Assembly: GCA_021323675.1 (NCBI GenBank)
Contig: JAJPKP010000007.1
Location: 1-64,000 of the forward strand
Origin: Pseudomonadota bacterium
GTDB lineage: Bacteria > Desulfobacterota > Binatia > Binatales > Binataceae
DNA: 64,000 bases
Direction: 5' to 3'
Shown: piece by piece, positions 27,928-37,263 of the stretch
Layout: every line of letters starts with the position of its first letter
Numbering within the stretch: the first letter of the stretch is position 1
Program-made: the position numbers and the translations under genes
The notes under the pieces: generated by a model
What the model was told of the DNA's origin: nothing
Seen by the model: the letters and a program-made list of their open reading frames with translations, nothing else
Databases searched by the model: none

Positions 27928-29859
27928 ATGCCCTCGAATGTCGCCCACGCCATCATCGGCACCGCCGGCCATATCGATCACGGCAAGACCGCGCTGATAC
28001 GCGCGCTGACCGGACAGGAGACCGACCGCCTCAAGGAGGAAAAAGAGCGCGGGATATCGATCGATCTCGGGTTCGCCTACTTCACGCTGCCCGACGGGAC
28101 CCGCGCCGGCATCGTGGATGTTCCGGGGCACGAACGCTTCATCCGCAACATGCTGGCCGGCGCGCATGGGATCGATCTGGTTCTCTTTACGATCGCCGCG
28201 GATGACGGCGTGATGCCGCAGAGCGAAGAGCATCTCGATATTCTGCATCTGCTCGGCGTCGGCCGCGGCATTTTTGTAATCACCAAGAGCGATCTCGCCG
28301 ATGACGCCCGACTCAGAGAGGTGCGCGACGAGATCGAGTTGCTCGCCGATGGAACCAGGCTCGCGGGCGCTCCGATTCTCGCGGTTTCGTCGGTGACCGG
28401 CGCGGGCCTCGACGAGCTGCGATCCGAAATCGCGCGCCAGTTGGAGGGCTTCGATGCGCGCCGCGCCACGGGCATTTTCCGCCTCCCCCTCGATCGCGCC
28501 TTCGTGATCAAAGGGCACGGCACAATCGTCACCGGCACGGCGATGGGTGCGGAGGTGCAGGTGGGGCAGAAACTTCGCGTGCTCCCCGGAGGAGACGAGG
28601 TGCGCGTGCGCGGTATCCAGGTCCATTCCGAGCCCGTGCAAAGCGCGGGGCGATGCCAGCGCGTGGCGCTCAACCTTACCGGACCGGAGCGGATGGAGTT
28701 GAAGCGCGGGCAGGTGCTGGCGGATGAGCGGCTTGATTTCACTACCGCCCGTTTCGATTCGTGGCTGGAGATCCGTCCCGCCGCCAAAAAGCCGCTCAAG
28801 AACAATTCCCGCATCCGGCTGTTTGTCGGCACGAGCGAGATGCTGGGGCGGATGATCCTGCTTGAGGATCGCGTCGCACTGGCTCCGAAGCAGAGCGCGC
28901 TTGCGCAAATCGTTGCCGACGATCCCGCGGTCGTCCAGGCCGGCGACCGGTTTGTAATCCGCGATGAGACCAACGTGCGCACTCTTGGCGGCGGCGTGGT
29001 GCTGAATCCGTTCGGGCGTCGCGCGCGCAAGCCGATCGACGCCTACCGGCGCAACCTGATCGCCCTTCGCGATGCTTCGGGCGCCGAGGCGATCGAGGCA
29101 TTGCTCAACCTCCAGGAGAGTCTGGCGCTCCCCGCCGGACGCATCGCGTGCCTGCTCAACCGGCCGGCGGCCGAAGTTATCGCGACGCTGCGCGACGGCG
29201 GCTTTATCAAGCTCTCGATGGGTGATGAGGAAGGGTTCACCACCCGCTCGAAATGGGAGGAGCTCAAGGCGTTCACACTCGCGGCCCTCGCGGAGCATCA
29301 CCAGGCCGCGCCGCTCTCGGCCGGGCTCGAGATGGAATCGCTGCGGACCCGCTTGCCTTACGAGGTAAGCGCTCGGGCATTTCGCGCAATCGTTGATCGA
29401 ATCGCGCGCGAGACCGAAGTCGTGCGCGAGGAAAGCCTGCTTCGGCTGAAAACCCACAAGGTGAAGCTGGGTGGCGATGCGGGAGAGATGGGATCGCGGG
29501 TCGAGGGCGCGCTGGAACGCGCGGGGTTCCAGCCCCCCGACCTGAAGCAGCTTGCGGAAGAACTCAAGCTCGCGCCCGCAGCCGCCTCGCAGCTACGGAC
29601 CGTGCTTGGGGCGATGGAACGGCAGGGGCGGGTAGTCAAAGTCGCGACCGACCTGTACTTTGCCCGCGCGGCATTCGATGCGGCCCGCGCGCGCCTTGTA
29701 GAATACCTCGGACATAATCGCGAAATTACCGCGGCCATCTATCGCGACCTGCTCGGCGCATCGCGGAAATTCGCGATCGCCCTGCTCGATTACTTTGATC
29801 ACAACGGCGTCACGACGCGGGTAGGCGATGCGCGCCGGCTGCGCTCGCGCACCGGCTGA
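27928..29859 (+). CDS. selB: Selenocysteine-specific elongation factor SelB
   Basis: This 643-residue protein brings Sec-tRNA to the ribosome at UGA codons with a SECIS hairpin. GTPase motifs are GHIDHGKT (14-21), [16 protein letters not shown] (64-69) and TKSD (119-122). EF-Tu-like domains 2-3 follow, then several winged helices from about residue 370 to the end that bind SECIS RNA. ATG at 27928 follows AGGTAAG; the longer open frame from 27733 is antisense to ychF. The gene lies 33 bp before selD, which itself needs Sec insertion. Confidence 0.92.
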   Translation: MPSNVAHAIIGTAGHIDHGKTALIRALTGQETDRLKEEKERGISIDLGFAYFTLPDGTRAGIVDVPGHERFIRNMLAGAHGIDLVLFTIAADDGVMPQSEEHLDILHLLGVGRGIFVITKSDLADDARLREVRDEIELLADGTRLAGAPILAVSSVTGAGLDELRSEIARQLEGFDARRATGIFRLPLDRAFVIKGHGTIVTGTAMGAEVQVGQKLRVLPGGDEVRVRGIQVHSEPVQSAGRCQRVALNLTGPERMELKRGQVLADERLDFTTARFDSWLEIRPAAKKPLKNNSRIRLFVGTSEMLGRMILLEDRVALAPKQSALAQIVADDPAVVQAGDRFVIRDETNVRTLGGGVVLNPFGRRARKPIDAYRRNLIALRDASGAEAIEALLNLQESLALPAGRIACLLNRPAAEVIATLRDGGFIKLSMGDEEGFTTRSKWEELKAFTLAALAEHHQAAPLSAGLEMESLRTRLPYEVSARAFRAIVDRIARETEVVREESLLRLKTHKVKLGGDAGEMGSRVEGALERAGFQPPDLKQLAEELKLAPAAASQLRTVLGAMERQGRVVKVATDLYFARAAFDAARARLVEYLGHNREITAAIYRDLLGASRKFAIALLDYFDHNGVTTRVGDARRLRSRTG

Positions 29860-29892
29860 CATCCCGCCGCCGATCGGCAAAAATACGAGGCA

Positions 29893-30966
29893 ATGTCCAA
29901 GGCAAAGGACAATAATCCGTCGCGCGCCGAGCTTGTGCGCTTGACGGCGCGGTGCAAGGCAGCGGGTTGAGCCGGCAAGCTGGGTCCGGCGGACCTTGCG
30001 GACGTTCTGGCGCGGCTTGACCTGCCGAGCCATCCCGACCTGCTCGTCGGTATCTCCACCGGCGACGACGCCGGAGTGTATCGTCTGCGCGAGGACCTCG
30101 CGGTCGTCAGCACGGTCGATTTCTTTACACCCGTGGTTGACGATCCCTATACCTACGGGCAGATTTCGGCAGCCAACGCGCTCTCGGACGTCTATGCGAT
30201 GGGTGGGCGGCCCGTGAGCGCATTGAACATCGTATGCTGGCCGCAATCGGGCCTGCCGCACGAGATGCTCGCGGAGGTCCTGCGCGGAGGAGCCGACAAG
30301 GCGCGCGAGGCGGAAGTCGTGGTGGTCGGCGGCCACAGTGTCGCCGACGAAGAGGTGAAGTTCGGGATGGCGGTAACCGGCGTGATCGATCCGCGCCGCA
30401 TCGTCCGCAACGTCGGCGCTCGTGCCGGCGACGCGCTCGTGCTTACCAAGGCGCTCGGAACCGGAGTGTTGATGACGGCGTTCAAGCGCGATGCGCTCGC
30501 GGAGGAACACTACCTGGGCGCGGTCGACTCGATGAAGCTGCTTAACGCATCCGCCGCAGCCGTGATGCTGCAGCATGACGTGCACGCCGCGACCGACATC
30601 ACCGGATTCGGCCTGATGGGGCATGCGTTCAAGATGGCCGACGGCAGCGGCGTGACGATGATCTTCGAGGAGTCGGACCTTCCCCTGCTGCAGGGCGCTC
30701 TGGACAACGTGCGCGCCGGAATGATCCCGGGTGGCGGAAAGCGCAACCGCGAATACTACGGTCCGCACGTGAAGATCCTCGAAGAGGTGGCCGACGAGAT
30801 GATCGAGATCGCATTCGATCCTCAGACCTCCGGCGGGCTGCTGATCGCGGTTGCGGATTCGGAAGCAATCGCGATGCTGGCAAAGCTGCACAAAGCCGGA
30901 TGCCCCGATGCGGCGATAGTCGGCCGAGTCGAACCCCGCGGCGAATTCCCCCTCGAACTGGTCTAG
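29893..30966 (+). CDS. selD: Selenide, water dikinase SelD, itself a selenoprotein (in-frame UGA)
   Basis: The 357-residue enzyme makes selenophosphate from selenide and ATP. ATG at 29893 opens a frame that reads through TGA at 29968-29970 (codon 26) and continues unbroken to 30966. Around it the protein reads LTARCKAAG-U-AGKLGPADL, which aligns with the catalytic loop of SelD where other bacteria have Cys or Sec. Downstream are STGDDAG, VDFFTPVVDDPYTYGQI and ITGFGLMGHA, all SelD motifs. A start at 30076 would lose the active site. The upstream selB gene supports Sec insertion. Confidence 0.93.
29968..29990 (+). promoter_or_regulatory. UGA selenocysteine codon with adjacent SECIS-like hairpin
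   Basis: Directly after the TGA, GCCGG (29971-29975) pairs with CCGGC (29986-29990) around a 10-nt loop, CAAGCTGGGT, that contains GGU. Bacterial SECIS elements lie immediately 3' of the UGA and have a G-U-containing apical loop recognised by SelB. The stem is short, so exact borders are uncertain. Confidence 0.7.
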
Positions 30967-31247
30967 CCCCGCCGCAAGGCATCCTTTCCTTCGCGCCAGC
31001 CGGCGGCCTGGAATCGAAATTCGAGGCCGACTCCCCCAGCCAATTTTCTTGACCTGTTTCTGACCGCGGGTTTCCGGCGGCTCAAACTATTGCAGCAAAA
31101 TGACTTGTCCGAAGAGAGTGAAGGTTTGACGCCGTCTCAAGGTTTGGGAAGACTTGGCATGAAGATTTATGTCTATTAGCGATGTAACCCACCAGCCTCG
31201 TTAGTCAGTCATCACGCATTACAATCGCTCGTTTTGAGTTGTTCCAG

Positions 31248-32852
31248 ATGAACCGGCGGGAGTTTTTGAAGCTTGCGGCGCTTGGAGGACTGAGCTCCCT
31301 GGTCCTTCCGAGTTCGGGATGTGGCAGCGGACAGGGCGGCGACTCTTCGTCTCCATTCTTCGACCATCCACCCAACATCCTCATCCTTATGACGGATGAA
31401 CAGCGCGCGTTTCAGCACTGGCCAGCGGGTTGGGCGGAGGCGAATCTTCCCTCGTTCAATCGGCTGCGCGCGCATGGATTGAATTTCAACCTCGCGTTTA
31501 CGAATTCCTGCCAGTGTTCCCCCAGCCGCTCGACGTTTCTCACCAGCACCTATGCCCCGGTGAACGGCGTAACGATCACTCCGGGCACGCTGACCACCGG
31601 ATTGCCGAATCTTGCCAGCATTCTTGCCTCCGCGGGCTACAACGTCGTTTACAAGGGCAAGTGGCATCTGACGGCTGCCTATGTTTCGCCGTTTGCGCCT
31701 TCTACGCCGGAGGACATCCAGAACATCATCGAAAACGATCAGGGGCTTGAGGCGAGCTATGGGTTCTCGCGCTGGAACTCTCCAGATGCGGGGACGAGTG
31801 CCAGCGCCAGCACGATCGACATGCAGACACTTGGTGGTGGAAAAGCCGCAAACGATGCTCGCTATGTTTCAGGCTTCAGTTACGGTCCCAACGCCGGCAA
31901 CGTTCTTCAGTTCATCCAGCAGTATCATTCGGATGCTCCGTTCTGCCTGATCGTTTCATTGGTCAATCCGCACGATGTTTATGTTTACCCATCGGCGATT
32001 AATATCTCCGGTTATGATCCGGAGCAGTTCGCCTCCCTGCCGATCGAGCTGCCGGCGACATGGAATGAGGACCTCTCGACCAAGCCGTCAGTGCAGGCCG
32101 CGTTTAAGAATGCCTTGAATCAGGAATGGCCGTTCAGTGAATCGGAGCCGGGCATTCTGTATCCCCGCTTCTACGCATACCTGAACAAGCTGGTGGATTC
32201 CTGGATTGTGGAAATCCTCGACGCGCTCGATGCGAAGCGGCTCACCGAGAGAACCTTGATCGTGCGCGTTGCGGATCATGGCGAGCTCGGCCTCTCTCAC
32301 GGGCTGCGCCAAAAGGATTACACCGCCTACGAAGAGATGATCCGCGTGCCGATGGTCTTCTCAAATCCGGTTCTGTTTCCCGTGCCGCTGGAGACCGACG
32401 CCTTGGCTTCGTTGATTGACGTGTTGCCGACGTTGCTCAACGTGGTGGGACTGAAATCCGCGAGCGGGCAGTGGAATCTCAAGGGAAAAGATCTCACCGC
32501 TTTGTTCAGCCGTCCTTCAGGATCTGTCCAGGACCGGATTCTCTTTACCTACGACGATCAACTGCTGCTCGACCAAAAGGCATTTGACTTCCAGGGGCCC
32601 GCGCACATTCGGTGCATCCGCGAACGGGATTGGAAGTACGCGATGTACTTCGATCCCACGTGCCAGTTCGATCCCGAGTATGAGATGTATGATCTCAAAA
32701 ACGATCCTCTGGAAACCTTCAACCTGGCGAACGGGACTACGCCCCCGCGCTATCAAGCCGAACGCGAGCGCCTTGCCGCTCAACTCAAAGCGACGATGGA
32801 AGAAACCGGCACCCAGCCCAGCCAATGCTCATCATCTCCCAGCCGGACATGA
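31248..32852 (+). CDS. Tat-exported sulfatase
   Basis: The protein has 534 residues. It has a twin-arginine signal (MNRREFLKLAALGGLSSLVL) followed by SSGC, a possible lipid attachment site. The alkaline-phosphatase/sulfatase fold shows metal ligands at MTDEQ (Asp50), the formylglycine site CSPSR at 90-94, and YKGKWHL later. Cys90 must be converted by a maturase that is not in the window. ATG at 31248 is preferred over TTG at 31239. Third-position GC is visibly lower than in neighbours, suggesting later acquisition. Substrate unknown. Confidence 0.85.
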   Translation: MNRREFLKLAALGGLSSLVLPSSGCGSGQGGDSSSPFFDHPPNILILMTDEQRAFQHWPAGWAEANLPSFNRLRAHGLNFNLAFTNSCQCSPSRSTFLTSTYAPVNGVTITPGTLTTGLPNLASILASAGYNVVYKGKWHLTAAYVSPFAPSTPEDIQNIIENDQGLEASYGFSRWNSPDAGTSASASTIDMQTLGGGKAANDARYVSGFSYGPNAGNVLQFIQQYHSDAPFCLIVSLVNPHDVYVYPSAINISGYDPEQFASLPIELPATWNEDLSTKPSVQAAFKNALNQEWPFSESEPGILYPRFYAYLNKLVDSWIVEILDALDAKRLTERTLIVRVADHGELGLSHGLRQKDYTAYEEMIRVPMVFSNPVLFPVPLETDALASLIDVLPTLLNVVGLKSASGQWNLKGKDLTALFSRPSGSVQDRILFTYDDQLLLDQKAFDFQGPAHIRCIRERDWKYAMYFDPTCQFDPEYEMYDLKNDPLETFNLANGTTPPRYQAERERLAAQLKATMEETGTQPSQCSSSPSRT

Positions 32853-32985
32853 CCCGATGCCCTCATCTCGTTAAACCGTCGAGCTCGCCCGACGGGAGCA
32901 TTTGCGAAACCGAGCTTTCCTTTCTACTGATAGAGCACGCTGGGTTGGCCGAGCCGGGTACCCGCGGGTAACAGAGAGAGGCGAG

Positions 32986-33645
32986 ATGGATTTCTTCGAA
33001 GTCGCTACCACGATGCCGACGGTTCGCCGGTTCTCGGATCGTCCGATCGAGCAGGCGGTCCTGGAAAAAATCTTCGAAACCGCGAATATGGCGCCCTCGG
33101 GCTCGAACGCGCAGCCGTGGGAGTTTGTGATCGTTCGCGACGGCGCCGCGCGCCGCGAAATTCAACGGCTCTACGAACTGGCGTGGGTGCCATACAAGGA
33201 CACCGCGATCATCCGGGGACGCACCACGCTGTCGGCGCGCGCTGAGAAGGCGCTGCGCCTCGGCGACGAGTTCGCCGCATCGCTCTCGATCGTGCCGGTT
33301 CATGTGGTCATCTTTCTCGATCGACCCAAGATGCGCGTGGTACGCGGCAGCGCCGAGGACCTCACGAATTTCGGCGCCACCTACGGGTCGATATTTCCCG
33401 CGATCGAACTGATGATGCTTGCGGCGCGCGCGCTCGGCATCGGCACCGCCATGACCACGATGCTGTCGCCGCACGAGGCGGAAACCAAGGCATTGTTGGG
33501 CGTTCCGGACATCTACCAGCTAATCGCGCTGGTTCCGATGGGCTATCCGGCGGAGGGATTCAAGCGTCCGTTTCGCAAACCCGTGTGGCCGCGCCTTCAC
33601 GACGGCCACTGGGATCGCGCCTGGCCCCGATCTGACAAGCGGTAA
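32986..33645 (+). CDS. Nitroreductase-family flavoprotein
   Basis: This 219-residue FMN-dependent reductase has TTMPTVRRFSDRPIE and NMAPSGSNAQPWEFVIV, both FMN-contacting signatures, followed by ALGIGTAMTTML and ALVPMGYPAEGFKRP at the end. ATG at 32986 is preceded by AGAGAGGCGAG. It reduces nitro groups, enones or similar in relatives; the substrate is not predictable. Confidence 0.88.
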   Translation: MDFFEVATTMPTVRRFSDRPIEQAVLEKIFETANMAPSGSNAQPWEFVIVRDGAARREIQRLYELAWVPYKDTAIIRGRTTLSARAEKALRLGDEFAASLSIVPVHVVIFLDRPKMRVVRGSAEDLTNFGATYGSIFPAIELMMLAARALGIGTAMTTMLSPHEAETKALLGVPDIYQLIALVPMGYPAEGFKRPFRKPVWPRLHDGHWDRAWPRSDKR

Positions 33646-33719
33646 ACCGGCCTAAATCCCCGGTTCACGAAGGGTTGCGCAACCGGGCGAGAGTTCCCCC
33701 CGATGGCGGCGCATTTTGC

Positions 33720-33833
33720 TTGACACGCGATCTTAGCGGAGTTAGTTGGCCTGTGTACGGAACTTGAGGCGCGGCGCTGGATTGTTTCCGCCGATGTGCT
33801 GGCGCTCTGATTCCTGTCCCTCATCGGCGGAAA
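33720..33833 (+). promoter_or_regulatory. Candidate promoter and structured leader of the cytochrome peroxidase operon
   Basis: TTGACA at 33720 could be a -35 element; a -10 is not clear. Downstream, TTTCCGCCGATG (33785-33796) and CATCGGCGGAAA (33822-33833) form a perfect 12-bp inverted repeat with a 25-nt loop. It lies about 110 bp before the first gene of a three-gene operon. It may be a leader hairpin or a repressor dyad. The whole 297-bp gap from 33646 has no gene. Confidence 0.4.
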
Positions 33834-33942
33834 GGTCTCAGCAAATCACGTCGAAGGTTTCATCCGGCAGCCGGCGTTGCGATGGCGCATCCCGGCGACA
33901 GAGTCGCGCCGGCCTCGCGTACCGCCGCTTACGGGGGCGACT

Positions 33943-35253
33943 ATGTTTGACGAACGCCTTTGGACTGGCCTGCTTCTGATTGTCGCGGTAGTTGGGTTAT
34001 CGGCGGTGCCTGCTCGTGCGCAGGAACCCGGGCCGCTGGCCGAGCCCAAATCTCGAAACCAGGTGGGCTTTCCCGCCGAGCTCTATTCATGGGTGATTCC
34101 CGCCGACAATCCGCAGACCCCTGAGAAAATCGCGCTGGGCAAAGAGCTGTTTTTCGACGATCGGTTGTCCGAGGACGGCAAGATTTCCTGCGACCACTGC
34201 CATGTTCCGAACAAGGGCTTTACCGATCAACTTCCCACCTCGATGGGGATTCACAACCAGTTCGGGCAGCGCAATGCGCCTACGATCCTGAACGCGCTCT
34301 TCAGCACGACCCAATTCTGGGACGGCCGCGCGGCGACTCTGGAAGATCAGGCCAAGCAGCCCATTCTCAATCCGGTCGAGATGGGCATGAAGAGCCCGGA
34401 CGAGGTGGTCGGGAAGATCAAGGGGATACCGGAATACAACGAAAAGTTTCGCAAGGTCTTCGGGCGCGAAGTCAACTACGACGACATCGCGCGCGCGATT
34501 GCGTCATACGAGCGCACGCAGATCGCGTTCGACTCGCCGTTCGATCGCTACATGGCGGGTGATCGGCGCGCGATCAGCGACTCGGCCATCCGCGGATGGT
34601 CAATCTTCAACGGCAAAGGCAGATGCATGTCGTGCCACGGATGGAATCCGACGCAGCCGCTCTTCACCGATTTCAAGTTTCACAACATCGGCGTGTCGGC
34701 GCATAAGTCCGACTTCGTGCCATTGGCGCGCAAGGCGCTCGCAATTCTCGCCCAGGGCGCGAGCCCCGAGCAGATCGACAAGCTCGCGATCCAGACCGAC
34801 ATGAGCGGTCTCGGCCGGTTCCTGGTGACCAAGCAGCCGCACGATATCGGCGGGTTCCGCACGATGGGCCTGCGCAACCTGCTCGTCACTCAGCCGTATT
34901 TCCACGACGGATCGCAGCAGACGCTCTGGGACACGATCGATCACTACAACAAGGGCGGCGTGCAGAACCCATACCTCGACGGCGGAATCGTGCCGCTCGG
35001 CCTGAGCGAGGCCGAAGAGGACGACCTCGTCGCGTTCCTCGCATCGCTTACCAGCCCGGAATACGAGCAGATGGCGAAGGAGGAGTACGACCTGCAGTTC
35101 AAGCGATCGCGCACCGACCGCCCGCAGCGCGACACCGAAGCCGCGATGGGACTGAAGGGGCGCAACGGTCCCGGCCTCGGCGGCCCCTTCGGCGATATCG
35201 GACCGGGGCAGAGCGAGATGGGCGAGAATCCCGCCCTGCTCGGCGGCGATTGA
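33943..35253 (+). CDS. Di-heme cytochrome c peroxidase/MauG-like protein
   Basis: This 436-residue periplasmic protein has a signal peptide (1-26, ending PARAQ) and two c-type haem sites, CDHCH at 83-87 and CMSCH at 228-232. FDDRLSEDGKISCDHCH and AQPxLNPVEMGM-like stretches match the bacterial peroxidase/MauG family. ATG at 33943 gives a clean signal peptide. It could reduce H2O2 or oxidise a partner protein. It starts an operon with an exported phosphoesterase and a second cytochrome. Confidence 0.87.
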   Translation: MFDERLWTGLLLIVAVVGLSAVPARAQEPGPLAEPKSRNQVGFPAELYSWVIPADNPQTPEKIALGKELFFDDRLSEDGKISCDHCHVPNKGFTDQLPTSMGIHNQFGQRNAPTILNALFSTTQFWDGRAATLEDQAKQPILNPVEMGMKSPDEVVGKIKGIPEYNEKFRKVFGREVNYDDIARAIASYERTQIAFDSPFDRYMAGDRRAISDSAIRGWSIFNGKGRCMSCHGWNPTQPLFTDFKFHNIGVSAHKSDFVPLARKALAILAQGASPEQIDKLAIQTDMSGLGRFLVTKQPHDIGGFRTMGLRNLLVTQPYFHDGSQQTLWDTIDHYNKGGVQNPYLDGGIVPLGLSEAEEDDLVAFLASLTSPEYEQMAKEEYDLQFKRSRTDRPQRDTEAAMGLKGRNGPGLGGPFGDIGPGQSEMGENPALLGGD

Positions 35254-35272
35254 TCTTCCAGGGAGGACGGCG

Positions 35273-36421
35273 ATGGCGGCGCGACACAAGAGCGTTGAAA
35301 CGAAGTTCATGGAGGAGCGCGATCGCGTCCTGCGCGCGCTGCGCAATCTCGACCGGCGTTCGTTCATCAAAGTAGTGGCGGCCACGGCGGGTGCCGTAAT
35401 CGCAAAGGGCCTGATGCCGCCGCATTCCTTCCAGCTTGTAACCATCGCGAATGCGGCGCCGGACAAGGCTTCCGCGGCCAGCGGGATGAACGGGCAGCCG
35501 CCGTTCACGTTCGCCTATATCTCCGATACCCATCTGTACGAGCGCACTCTCAACCAGCGCTTCATCCGCGCCGCCCTGAAAGCGGTCGAAGATGTGAACG
35601 CGCTCGATCCGCAGCCCGACTTTGTCCTGTTCGGCGGCGATCTAGCGCAGCTCGGCACCCCCCAGCAGCTCGAGCTCGGCCGGGAGATCCTCAAGGAAGT
35701 GAAGGCGCCGGTGAAGATGATGGTCGGCGAGCACGACTGGTTTCTCGACCTGGGCGAGAAATGGCAGGAGCTGTTCGGTCCGCCCAACTACTCCTTCGAT
35801 TGGAAGGGCGTGCACGTGGTCGTGCTGATGAGCGTGCATGAGAAGGATTTCTGGACCGCGCGCAGGATGACGCCCGAGGAGAGGATGGCGACGGTGGCCG
35901 GGCTCGACAACGGCGTCCAGTCCCGCTTCGAGGTGGGCGAGCCGCAGCGCGAGTGGCTTAAGAACGACCTTGCGAAGGTTTCGTCCTCGACGCCGATTCT
36001 CGTGTTCTCGCATTCGCCGCTCTACAAGTACTACTACAATTGGAATTTCTGGACCGACGATGCCGACCAGGTGCAGGCGATTTTGCGCCGCTTCGACAAA
36101 GTCACCGTCATCCACGGCCATACGCATCAGATGCTCTTCAACCAGATCGGGAACATCTCTTTTTACGGGATGCTCTCGACGGCGTGGCCGTGGCCGTATG
36201 CGCCGCAGGGGCTGCCTGCGCTGACGATCCAGATGAACCGGGCCGACCCGTTCGATCAATTCGACGCATGCGGCGACGGGAGGATGGAGGTGCGGGCCGA
36301 CGGGCTGGTGGACAAGATCTACAACCTGTGGGACCGCAACCCGGTAACGGTCAAGGCCGACTACCTGCGATCGCGCGGCAAGATCGATCGGCCGCCGGCG
36401 CCCCAGTTCGCCAGCTACTGA
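35273..36421 (+). CDS. Tat-exported metallophosphoesterase
   Basis: This 382-residue calcineurin-like phosphoesterase has a twin-arginine segment (LDRRSFIKVVAATAG, about 27-40) set back behind a charged N-terminus. Metal-binding motifs are in order: SDTH with Asp85 and His87, GGDLAQ (121-126), GEHD (152-155) where Glu replaces the usual Asn of GNHD, His247 (HSPLY) and GHTH (282-285). It lies 19 bp after the peroxidase gene and 27 bp before a cytochrome c gene. The substitution at the GNHD Asn could alter activity. Substrate unknown. Confidence 0.82.
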   Translation: MAARHKSVETKFMEERDRVLRALRNLDRRSFIKVVAATAGAVIAKGLMPPHSFQLVTIANAAPDKASAASGMNGQPPFTFAYISDTHLYERTLNQRFIRAALKAVEDVNALDPQPDFVLFGGDLAQLGTPQQLELGREILKEVKAPVKMMVGEHDWFLDLGEKWQELFGPPNYSFDWKGVHVVVLMSVHEKDFWTARRMTPEERMATVAGLDNGVQSRFEVGEPQREWLKNDLAKVSSSTPILVFSHSPLYKYYYNWNFWTDDADQVQAILRRFDKVTVIHGHTHQMLFNQIGNISFYGMLSTAWPWPYAPQGLPALTIQMNRADPFDQFDACGDGRMEVRADGLVDKIYNLWDRNPVTVKADYLRSRGKIDRPPAPQFASY

Positions 36422-36448
36422 TCGCGCATCGCAAACAGGAAAACGATC

Positions 36449-37177
36449 ATGAGCTTCAAGCCGAATCAAACCGTGGGTGCCGCGACGGCCGCCGCCGCGA
36501 TCCTGTCCGCGATCGTAATCCTGCCGGCAGCCCTGCGCGCCCAGCAGGCGCCGCCCGCGCATCCCGTTCCACCGCCGAAAAACGGCGGAACCGTGGTGAT
36601 GCTCTGCGACGGCAAGACCAGCATCGAGATCAAAAGCCTGAAGCCCGGCGAGCAACCCACCGAAAGCCAGGGGCGCGAGGTCGCGAACGAGCTGATGGCG
36701 GAATGGCGGAAGGAGCATCCCGACGAGCATTGGCAGATGGCGCAGGCGGATGCCGGAGCGAAGCCACATGCCGATCCCATGTCTCAGGCATCGAAGAGCC
36801 CGCCCGCCACGGGCCAGCAGCAGGGCGATACTTACGCGAGCTTCACCTCGCGCGACTACAAGGTGTGGCAGGCCGAGACGCAGAAGTTTGTCGACGAAGG
36901 CAAGCGGATTTTTCACGACTGGAAAGCGCTTGGGGGAACTATCGGCGTGAGCTGCGACATGTGCCATCCCGACGGCGCGAACACCCATCCCGAAACCTAC
37001 CCCAAATACCAGGTCCAGCTTCAGCGGGTCGCGCTTCTGCGCGACATGATCGACTGGTGCATCGAAAATCCCGTCAAGGGAAAGACACTCGATCCCAACG
37101 ATCCGAAACTGCGCGCCCTCGAAGCCTACATCTACGCGCAGCGCAAAGGCGTTCCTCTCGACTACGGCAAGCACTGA
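36449..37177 (+). CDS. Monohaem cytochrome c, SoxA/TsdA-like
   Basis: This 242-residue exported protein has a signal peptide (about 1-31), a Pro/Gln-rich region and a C-terminal haem domain with CDMCH at 169-173. The domain's tail (IDWCIENPVKGKTLDPNDPKL in pieces, LEAYIYAQ) resembles SoxA-type cytochromes, including a second Cys (204) that could matter in ligation or chemistry. It is the last gene of the operon and is a likely electron donor or acceptor for the di-haem protein. Confidence 0.75.
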   Translation: MSFKPNQTVGAATAAAAILSAIVILPAALRAQQAPPAHPVPPPKNGGTVVMLCDGKTSIEIKSLKPGEQPTESQGREVANELMAEWRKEHPDEHWQMAQADAGAKPHADPMSQASKSPPATGQQQGDTYASFTSRDYKVWQAETQKFVDEGKRIFHDWKALGGTIGVSCDMCHPDGANTHPETYPKYQVQLQRVALLRDMIDWCIENPVKGKTLDPNDPKLRALEAYIYAQRKGVPLDYGKH

Positions 37178-37225
37178 CCGCAACGCGCCGGATCGGCAGT
37201 ACTTAGCCACTCCGAAGCCATCCTC

Positions 37226-37257
37226 AGGTGGCGCGGGCCTTCGTGCCCGCGCCACTT
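37226..37257. terminator. Hairpin repeat copy 2, between convergent genes
   Basis: AGGTGGCGCGGGC and GCCCGCGCCACTT form a 13-bp stem with one G-T pair and loop CTTCGT. It sits between the cytochrome gene and the convergent epoxide hydrolase gene, a good terminator position, but is also a near copy of the hairpin at 23247-23278. Confidence 0.6.
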
Positions 37258-37263
37258 GGGGAT

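Noticed and set aside
30076-30966. SelD as a short gene beginning at 30076
   Set aside because: It would lose the catalytic loop and ATP-binding start; the frame continues upstream through a UGA at the known Sec position.
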